The notes under the pieces are model-generated. The model ran no database searches. It was not told the origin of the DNA and saw only the letters and a list, made by a program, of their open reading frames with translations. From Acidobacteriota bacterium (GTDB lineage Bacteria > Acidobacteriota > Terriglobia > Terriglobales > Acidobacteriaceae): a stretch of 27,282 nt of DNA. The position numbers were made by a program, and so were the translations under genes. Where the stretch lies: NCBI GenBank assembly GCA_021780415.1, contig JAJXYW010000163.1:1-27282 (forward strand). Reading direction: 5' to 3'. Shown in pieces: positions 8,509 to 14,507 of this stretch; position 1 is the first letter of the stretch, and each line of letters opens with the position of its first letter.

Positions 8509-8676
8509 CGACTACACCTGCAAGCGAACGGCTCTATCCGCAACTCCGCTTCACCTGCTCACGGCAACTATTTAAGCGGACCGGCATCTTCTCAGAGCGC
8601 GCTACGTCTCCGCCTTGGCGTCTCTGGCTCGAGCAGGCTACAGAATCTGCGGCCGTGCTACAGGGTCCGGAGCCGG

Positions 8677-9111
8677 TTACGCCGCAGCCGAGCGAAGCCA
8701 CTGCTCCATCTGGGTGTGGTCCACCAGCCCCGCCTGCTGCACCACAGTGCGGCCGCCGGAGAGCACCACGAAGTTCGGAATTCCACGCACCTGGAACCGC
8801 GCCGATAGCTGCGGATGGGCCTCGGTGTCCACCTTCAGAACCAGCGCCCTGCCCGCCATCTCGGCCGCCGTTCGGGCAACCTCGGGCGCGGCCGCGCGGC
8901 AGGGTCCGCACCACTCGGCCCAGAAGTCCACCAGGATGGGCACCGTCGCGTTCTGGACGACTTCCTCAAACAGTGCTGCATCTACCGGCAGCGGCTCCGC
9001 CAGCGCAGGCAGCGGAGCCTTGCACGCCCCGCACCGTCCCGTCCTGCTGAGATGTTTTGCAGAAACGCGGTTCTTTTGATGGCAATGAGTGCACGTGCGA
9101 ATGACAGGCAT
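8677..9111 (-). CDS. trxC: Thioredoxin 2 with N-terminal zinc finger
   Basis: Cytosolic dithiol-disulfide reductase of 144 residues. The N-terminus carries two CxxC pairs (Cys7/Cys10 and Cys27/Cys30), the zinc-ribbon that distinguishes TrxC/Trx2 from TrxA. The thioredoxin fold follows, with the active site WCGPC at 67-71 inside FWAEWCGPC and the cis-proline loop GIPNFVV. Its length agrees with the family (E. coli TrxC is 139). The ATG at 9111 has AGG six bases upstream. It is transcribed away from the sigma-54 activator gene, with about 207 bp between them. TrxC proteins typically act in oxidative-stress defence; no OxyR-type site was identified. Confidence 0.93.
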   Translation of the reverse strand: MPVIRTCTHCHQKNRVSAKHLSRTGRCGACKAPLPALAEPLPVDAALFEEVVQNATVPILVDFWAEWCGPCRAAAPEVARTAAEMAGRALVLKVDTEAHPQLSARFQVRGIPNFVVLSGGRTVVQQAGLVDHTQMEQWLRSAAA

Positions 9112-9318
9112 GACGAACCTCGATCACTGCCCATTGGATGCGCCACCGGGAACCCCCGTTGCGCCCTGAGTTCAGTCCCTTACCCGAAGCATCCGCACCT
9201 CCATAACTGCAAGCCGCGAAGAGCTGACTGTACTCGCCATGGAGCCAGCCACTACAGCACCCCATACGGTTTCCATCTATTTTCCACAGCAGGATTCCCA
9301 GGCTCCGAGAATCACTTG

Positions 9319-10788
9319 ATGCAATCCAGAGGTTTCGTTCTACCATGGCGCATGGCCGCGCAGCCCCGTAAGGCAAAACAGGTCTCACCCACCTTCCCAC
9401 ACGCCTCGCTTCCGGTTGTCTGCGTGGTCACGACCGACCGGCAGTTTCTCGATGAACTGGTCCCTGAACTGATTCCATGGTTCCAGGTGGTGTTGCGCAA
9501 AAACTTCGCCAACCTGGCGCGTTGGACACGCGAAGCGCACGTCGTCGCCGTCCTCCTCGACATCGACACCGAGCCCGACGACGCACACCAGGGCCACGGC
9601 GGCCTGCCAATCCTCAGCGAACTGCGCAAGCTCAACCACGATTTCGTCCTCATCTCCCTCAGCCGCTCCCGCGCCCGCTCGATCGAGAAGCAGGCCCTCG
9701 ATGCCGGCGCCGATCTCCACTTTCGCAGCCCTGTCGACATCGCCGAGTTGCGTCTCGCCCTCGCCGACACCCTGCGCCGGCGCACCGACGACGCAGCCCG
9801 CGAACAGATGCGCCGTCAGGCCCAGGAGAACAGCCGCTTCCAGGACTTCGTCGGCTCCAGCGAACCCATGCGCCGCGTCTATGACGCCATCCAGCAGGTC
9901 GCCGACAGCAGCGTAAACGTGCTCGTCCGCGGCGAAAGCGGTACCGGTAAGGAGTTGGTTGCCAGGTCCATCGTCGCGCTGAGCCGCAGAGCCAGCAAGC
10001 CCTACATCCGCCTCAACTGTGCCGCGCTTCCCGAAAATCTGATCGAGTCCGAGCTGTTTGGCAGCGAGCGCGGAGCCTTCACCGGAGCCACCGAAGCTCG
10101 CCCAGGCCAGATCGAACTGGCCGACGGAGGAACGCTCTTTCTCGACGAGATTGCAACCCTCACCCTGCCGCTGCAAACCAAGTTACTGCGCGTTCTGGAG
10201 GATCATCAGGTGCAGCGCCTGGGCGGCCGCACCCTGCGCAAGATCGACTTCCGCCTTATCTGCGCAACCCACGAAAATCTCGAAGAGATGGTGCGCACCG
10301 GAAAGTTTCGCGAGGATCTGTATTACCGCATCCACGTCGTTCCCATTCACCTCCCGCCCCTGCGCGAACGCGTCGGCGACATTCCGCTGCTGTGCGATTA
10401 CTTCCTGCAAATGCACTGCGTCGCCAATGGTCTGTCCATCAAGCGACTGGATGAGACCGCGCTCGCGGTATTTGAAGAACACACCTGGCCCGGCAATGTG
10501 CGCGAGTTGGAGAACCTCATTCAACGCCTCGTGATCACCGTGCGCGGCGATGAGATTCGCGCCAGTCATCTCCCCCCAAAGCTGTTGGCCAGAAACCTCG
10601 CCGCCAACGAGGCCGTTCTGCTTCCCGAGTCCGGTACCGACTTCGACGCGGAGATCCAGCAGATGGAGATCGCTCTCCTGACGGCGGCTCTTCGCAGAGC
10701 AGAGGGCAGCAAAGCGGCCGCCGCCCGTCTTCTGAAGATCGACGGACAGCGAATCAAATATCTCTGCCGAAAATATGCGCTAGGATGA
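9319..10788 (+). CDS. Sigma-54-dependent transcriptional activator (NtrC type) with atypical receiver
   Basis: Enhancer-binding protein of 489 residues that would remodel sigma-54 RNA polymerase. Residues about 32-150 look like a receiver: Asp81 in LLDID aligns with the usual phospho-acceptor. However, the N-terminal acidic pair is reduced to Asp40 and the conserved Lys-Pro is replaced by Ser-Pro (FRSP), so normal phosphorylation control is doubtful. The AAA+ domain is complete: Walker A GESGTGKE at 205-212, the sigma-54 contact loop GAFTGA at 252-257, Walker B LFLDE ending at 277, and the arginine region FREDLYYR. The C-terminus is a Fis-type helix-turn-helix (GSKAAAARLLKIDGQRIKYL). The frame is open far upstream; I use the ATG at 9319, with 9352 as an alternative because neither has a strong ribosome site. 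No histidine kinase is adjacent. It lies immediately upstream of a sigma-54 promoter and is the obvious regulator of it. Confidence 0.9.
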   Translation: MQSRGFVLPWRMAAQPRKAKQVSPTFPHASLPVVCVVTTDRQFLDELVPELIPWFQVVLRKNFANLARWTREAHVVAVLLDIDTEPDDAHQGHGGLPILSELRKLNHDFVLISLSRSRARSIEKQALDAGADLHFRSPVDIAELRLALADTLRRRTDDAAREQMRRQAQENSRFQDFVGSSEPMRRVYDAIQQVADSSVNVLVRGESGTGKELVARSIVALSRRASKPYIRLNCAALPENLIESELFGSERGAFTGATEARPGQIELADGGTLFLDEIATLTLPLQTKLLRVLEDHQVQRLGGRTLRKIDFRLICATHENLEEMVRTGKFREDLYYRIHVVPIHLPPLRERVGDIPLLCDYFLQMHCVANGLSIKRLDETALAVFEEHTWPGNVRELENLIQRLVITVRGDEIRASHLPPKLLARNLAANEAVLLPESGTDFDAEIQQMEIALLTAALRRAEGSKAAAARLLKIDGQRIKYLCRKYALG

Positions 10789-10803
10789 GTCGGCCACTAC
10801 AGC

Positions 10804-10847
10804 AGGTGAATTTTTCAACCTATAGTAGTTTATTTTTCACCCATAGC
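10804..10847 (+). promoter_or_regulatory. Tandem direct repeats, candidate enhancer (UAS) for the activator
   Basis: ATTTTTCAACCTATAG begins at 10810 and ATTTTTCACCCATAG begins at 10832, a spacing of 22 bases, or two helical turns. GGTGAA at 10805 and TTCACC at 10836 also form an inverted pair. The sites end about 105 bp before the -24 element, the usual distance for NtrC-type activators that act by looping. The binding protein is inferred, not shown. Confidence 0.6.
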
Positions 10848-10950
10848 GCGCGGGAACACCTTTTCCAGATCGACCGACGCAATTCTCACAGAATCCAAAA
10901 ACCGTCGCTAATCAACCACATACATAGAATTTCAGTCTCGCGCTAAAGTT

Positions 10951-10966
10951 TGGCACACAGCTTGCA
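10951..10966 (+). promoter_or_regulatory. Sigma-54 (-24/-12) promoter
   Basis: TGGCAC, five bases, then TTGCA: the consensus sigma-54 promoter with the GG and GC at exactly the required spacing. Transcription would start near 10977, about 45 bases before the ATG of the 71-aa gene. It is the only such match I found in the window. Confidence 0.88.
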
Positions 10967-11022
10967 CTAGATAGAAGTGTCTTACGAGAGTTCAAATTCA
11001 ACCGAATGCGAGGAATCATCCC

Positions 11023-11238
11023 ATGGCTATCACAAAGAAGTCGCTGATCAACTCCGCCGCTGCCGCCAAGTCCACCACCAAGTCTCCGAAAGCGAAAACC
11101 ACCCCAACCGTGGAGAGCGCGAAGATGGTCTCTGCCATGCGAATGGCGAAGGCCACAACCGCAAAAGCGACGCTCGCACGCACTACCCTAGCCAAGGCTA
11201 CGACCGCCAGGGCCGTCACCGCGATGACGCGCTTTTAG
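11023..11238 (+). CDS. 71-aa Lys/Ala/Thr-rich small protein, candidate exported peptide precursor
   Basis: A small basic protein without cysteine, tryptophan or tyrosine; the only aromatic residue is the C-terminal Phe71. GAGGAA lies seven bases before the ATG, and a consensus sigma-54 promoter lies upstream, so the gene is very probably real. Residues 1-41 form a Lys/Ser/Thr-rich leader-like part (MAITKKSLINSAAAAKS). From Ala42 to the end the sequence follows a five-residue period of the form A, K/R, A/T, T, T/L, weakening in the last two units. No Sec signal peptide or transmembrane segment is present. I do not recognise a family. Its position opposite an M50 protease and HlyD adaptor operon, and its control by the adjacent activator, suggest a peptide substrate that is processed or exported. 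A DNA-binding, histone-H1-like role is the main alternative because of the Ala/Lys-rich composition. Confidence 0.75.
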   Translation: MAITKKSLINSAAAAKSTTKSPKAKTTPTVESAKMVSAMRMAKATTAKATLARTTLAKATTARAVTAMTRF

Positions 11239-11337
11239 TTAGATCCAGGCTGCGCAACGCTTGAAGATTGTGGATGACGTCGATCATGGCTGTTGTCCAG
11301 CAAGCTGCAGTCGAATTCTCCCAGGATGATCCTGCAG

Positions 11338-11380
11338 AACGGATCGGCGGCCCCACGTGTGGCCGCCAATCCGTTTGTCT
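11338..11380. terminator. Strong hairpin between convergent peptide gene and export operon
   Basis: Two 15-base arms (11338-11352 and 11361-11375) pair with a single mismatch around an 8-base loop. TTTGTCT follows on the plus strand. The hairpin sits 100 bases past the peptide gene stop and directly against the stop of the M50 fusion gene at 11379. It probably ends transcription from both sides. Confidence 0.75.
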
Positions 11381-13553
11381 ACCACACGTGCGCTCGCACC
11401 GTGTTGATCACCACCTCGACCGTGCGTACGAACAGGCTCCGTCGCGGCCCAAAGATCTTCGCCGTTCCGGCCATCCCCAGCGGCAATGGCCGCGACCCAT
11501 CCGGCAGCGTGAGCCGCGCCGTATAGAACGTGGGCAGCGCAATGCCCACATACTGCTGCCGCGCCATGAGGCCCGCCGGCAGCGCAACCGCTTCTCCGTC
11601 CAAGGGTGGAAGTCTCATCCGCAAAATAGAGAACTCGCCCGGAGGCGCGAGCGCGACTTCGGCCCCCGGCTGTGCGCGGCGGAGAGCCTCCGCAGGGATG
11701 AACAGGCGGATGGATTCGGCGTCGCCAGTGCGTTTCGCTCCCGCATCCGCTCCAGCCAGTGTCAACAAGGTCTCGCCCGCAGCAACATGCTGATACAGCA
11801 GTGAGCCGGGATTCGGCGTCAGCACCGTGCCATCCTCTGTCGCCCTCACGACCAGCGAGTCCTGCGCCTCCTGCGCAATCGCCGACGAACTCTTCGCCGC
11901 CTCCTCGCTCGCCGCCGCCGAGCCAATCGATCGACCTTCCACCTGCGCCTCGAATGCCTCGAAGCTGGCGGAATGCGTGGCAGCCGCTGCGCTGGAGCGA
12001 AGTGAGGCTGCGCTCAGGCTGCTCATGTGCAGCAGCGGCTGGCTCGCGCGCACCCTCTCTCCCTCCCGCACATACACCGCGTCAACGCGACCGCTGATCG
12101 CCGCATGCAGCGTAACCGGATCCGCTGCCTCCGCGACAAAATACGCATTCTCGCGTTCCCGGAGTATAGGCGCGAAGAGCAGAATCAGCAGCCCGATCCC
12201 CACTCCAATCGTCCTCGGCGCCCATCGAATGGTCGTGCCCACCTTGGCCAGCCACATGTCCTTGACCACCCGGCTGAGCGACTCGATCCGCGACCGAAAC
12301 ATCACGAAGGCAGCCGCACCCACCGGGATCAGCGCAAACTCCGCCATCAATTTTGATGTGACGTTGTACGAGAATCGCAGCACCGTGAAGAGCACCAGAT
12401 AGCTGTACGCGCCGGAGACGACAGCATAGAGCACAAACAGCGGCACACGGCGGCGCGGGATCGACGGGACCTCGGCAGGAAGGCGCAGCACATGCCGCTG
12501 AAACCACCCCGAGACGAACGAAGTCGACCGTTCCTTGAGGTCGGGAATGCCAATCAGTTCAGTAAGAAAGTAGTAGCCATCCAGCTTCAGCAGCGGGTTC
12601 AGGTTCATCACGATCACCGCGAGACCCGTGATGAGTATGACCTTATAGGCGAAGTCGTGCATGAACAGACCAGGTTGCGTGTTGGTCCACACAATCATCG
12701 CAATGCCACACACCGTCATTTCGATCCAGATGCCCGCAATGATAGTGGCAAGTCGCTGAATTTTTGTAGCGGAGATCCAGCTCTCGGTCACGTCGACGAA
12801 GAAGCATGGCGTCAGATAGAGAAACATCAGGCCCATGCTGTGCACCTCGCCGCCGTAGTGTTTGCACGTGAGGCCGTGAGCGGATTCATGGATGAAGCCA
12901 AGTCCGAAGAGCAGGAACCAGAACTCCGCAAAGTCCAGAAACGTCTTGTGCGTGAAGTTGTAATAGAGAGGAATGTCGGGGCCGAAGTTCTTCCACTTCG
13001 CAATGAAGACCACGGCCTCAAAACAGAACAGCAGTACGACCGCGAGCACGCTCCATCGGCTGTACACAAAGCGTCCGATGGCGCGGTCGAGCGAGGTAAG
13101 GTAGCGGTCAGGATCCCATGCCGAAAAGCTGATGTGCGCAAAATTGACCTTCGATTTTCGATTGGCTCGACGGCCGCGTTGCGCTTTGAGCCGTGCGCTG
13201 TACGCTAGATTCTTCTCCTGCGGCGTCTTGAACCAGAAATCAACCTCGTCGAGATTGGTGGCAAATAGTTCGATCTCTTTGGCCGTGAGCGCAGCTCCGG
13301 TCTGCTCGTCGAACAGCGCGGCAATCTCCTCATAGCTGCGCACTCCATCAAACAGTTGAGCCAGTTGCCACTGCGATGGCTGGAAGCGAAAGTAATTGCC
13401 TTTGCCGCGCTGCAAAATGCCAAAGAACGGTTCGCCGTCCAGCACATCCTCGCGCACGACGAGGTCGGGATCGAGGCGCGGCGGCCGGCTGCGCGATAGA
13501 CGCGCCTTCGTAATCTCGGGCAGCGCGGCATCGAGCGCCTCACTCAGGTTCAT
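11379..13553 (-). CDS. PqqD-like / M50 zinc metalloprotease / HlyD fusion membrane protein
   Basis: A 724-residue integral membrane protein with three parts. Residues about 35-105 resemble a PqqD-like (RiPP-recognition-type) domain (YFRFQPSQWQLAQLFDG... EEIAALFDEQTG). A multi-helix M50 site-2-protease core follows, with zinc motif HESAH (His222, Glu223, His226) and the second-ligand motif NLNPLLKLDGYY (Asp325). The C-terminal third is an HlyD-like barrel-sandwich and coiled segment (AISGRVDAVYVREGERV) ending in GMAGTAKIFGPRRSLFV. The ATG at 13553 overlaps the stop of the upstream adaptor gene (ATGA), so the two are translationally coupled; the frame is open further upstream but inside that gene. 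Family members of this build are annotated as peptide zinc metalloproteases or efflux adaptors. I infer cleavage and/or handover of a peptide substrate across the inner membrane. Confidence 0.85.
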   Translation of the reverse strand: MNLSEALDAALPEITKARLSRSRPPRLDPDLVVREDVLDGEPFFGILQRGKGNYFRFQPSQWQLAQLFDGVRSYEEIAALFDEQTGAALTAKEIELFATNLDEVDFWFKTPQEKNLAYSARLKAQRGRRANRKSKVNFAHISFSAWDPDRYLTSLDRAIGRFVYSRWSVLAVVLLFCFEAVVFIAKWKNFGPDIPLYYNFTHKTFLDFAEFWFLLFGLGFIHESAHGLTCKHYGGEVHSMGLMFLYLTPCFFVDVTESWISATKIQRLATIIAGIWIEMTVCGIAMIVWTNTQPGLFMHDFAYKVILITGLAVIVMNLNPLLKLDGYYFLTELIGIPDLKERSTSFVSGWFQRHVLRLPAEVPSIPRRRVPLFVLYAVVSGAYSYLVLFTVLRFSYNVTSKLMAEFALIPVGAAAFVMFRSRIESLSRVVKDMWLAKVGTTIRWAPRTIGVGIGLLILLFAPILRERENAYFVAEAADPVTLHAAISGRVDAVYVREGERVRASQPLLHMSSLSAASLRSSAAAATHSASFEAFEAQVEGRSIGSAAASEEAAKSSSAIAQEAQDSLVVRATEDGTVLTPNPGSLLYQHVAAGETLLTLAGADAGAKRTGDAESIRLFIPAEALRRAQPGAEVALAPPGEFSILRMRLPPLDGEAVALPAGLMARQQYVGIALPTFYTARLTLPDGSRPLPLGMAGTAKIFGPRRSLFVRTVEVVINTVRAHVW

Positions 13554-14503
13554 GGCGCGGTCTGCGCTCCAGCCTGCACCTGCATCGTCATGCCCGGCTT
13601 CAGCAGCGGTGAAGCCTGCACAACTTCGCCAATCACCTGCACGCTTCCGCTCGCAGGGTCTACCACCGGGCTCACGCGCAACACTCGCGCAGCCTGGCGC
13701 AACCCCGGATAATCTGCCGTCGTCAGTTCGAGCGCTGCTCCTTGCGGAAACTGCGCCATCGCCGACTCTGGCACCGTGAACAGCATCCGCAATGGCGCAA
13801 CGGCCGTGATCCACAACAGAACGTCGTCCTTCTTCACTTCCTGTCCTGCACGCAGAGAGCTTCGACCCACCACACCCGCGAACGGAGCAACGACGCGCGA
13901 CTGGTCCAGCAGCAGGCGCGCCGACTCAAGATTCGCCTCGGCAGCGGCCTCATCCGCGCGATACCGGGCGACCTCCGCGCCTGTCTCTTCCAGCTTGTAC
14001 TTAACATGCTCCCAGTCCTCATCGCTGAGAATCTTGTCGGCGCGCAGCGCATCAGCCCGGCGCAGGTCGGCCTCCTCCACCTGCTGTTCCGATAGCCACT
14101 CCTTCACCTGAGCCTGTAGCGAAGCAGCCTTTGCCTGTTGCGCTGCGTAAGCCGCACGCGGCAGCCGATCATCGAGCATAGCGAGTGTCTGCCCGCTGCG
14201 CACGTGGTCACCAATGTTCGCAGCAACACGAACCACCAGGCCATCGCGCTGTGCAGCGACCTCCGCCTGCTGCGCCGCGACCAGCGGTCCAGTCGTGCTA
14301 TACCGCGTCGGCGGCTGCGCTTCAGCAGCTCTCGCGGAATCCGCTGGCTGTGGTGAAGCTGCCGCAGCGGTTCGCGCCGCAGCTACGCTCGGCTCCGCCA
14401 GCGGACGAGAGTCGCAGCCGGAGGCGGCCAACGCAGCGAGCAGGGCCGCGCCCACCGCGACGCTACACCCGCCAGATAATCGCAAGAACCACGTTGCACA
14501 CAT
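13550..14503 (-). CDS. HlyD-type periplasmic adaptor lipoprotein
   Basis: A 317-residue membrane-fusion-type adaptor. The N-terminus has a hydrophobic segment ending in LAASGC (Cys30), a plausible though non-ideal lipobox. It continues with a lipoyl-like half motif (RDGLVVRVAANIGDHVRSGQTLAMLDD), a coiled-coil hairpin (about 110-190), the returning half (VVAPFAGVVGRSSLRAGQEVKKDD), and a beta-barrel region ending in LKPGMTMQVQ. I place the start at the ATG at 14503, five bases after the stop of the preceding gene; a TTG at 14518 in the same frame would overlap that gene. The stop overlaps the start of the M50 fusion gene. RND-type adaptors normally pair with an inner-membrane pump and TolC-like channel, but neither is found here, so it may work with the two other HlyD-containing proteins of the operon. 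Confidence 0.85.
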   Translation of the reverse strand: MCATWFLRLSGGCSVAVGAALLAALAASGCDSRPLAEPSVAAARTAAAASPQPADSARAAEAQPPTRYSTTGPLVAAQQAEVAAQRDGLVVRVAANIGDHVRSGQTLAMLDDRLPRAAYAAQQAKAASLQAQVKEWLSEQQVEEADLRRADALRADKILSDEDWEHVKYKLEETGAEVARYRADEAAAEANLESARLLLDQSRVVAPFAGVVGRSSLRAGQEVKKDDVLLWITAVAPLRMLFTVPESAMAQFPQGAALELTTADYPGLRQAARVLRVSPVVDPASGSVQVIGEVVQASPLLKPGMTMQVQAGAQTAP

Positions 14504-14507
14504 CAGG

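Larger units (their letters stand above)
8291..8676. other. Degenerate region between the remnant and trxC
   Basis: This roughly 390-bp stretch has no convincing gene. It contains a palindromic element (8458-8493) and a small perfect hairpin (8494-8508). Frames in either direction have no recognisable content and appear to be debris left after the paralogue loss. Confidence 0.45.

Noticed and set aside
8534..8914. 126-aa minus-strand frame overlapping trxC
   Set aside because: Shadow of trxC in another frame; trxC carries all catalytic motifs.
10977..11264. 95-aa plus-strand frame overlapping the small peptide gene in another phase
   Set aside because: Its start is at or before the expected transcript start and has no ribosome site. 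The 71-aa frame has both a proper ribosome site and ATG.
11268..11804. 178-aa plus-strand frame after the peptide gene
   Set aside because: Runs antisense through the terminator hairpin and the end of the M50 fusion gene; Arg/Gln-rich shadow composition.
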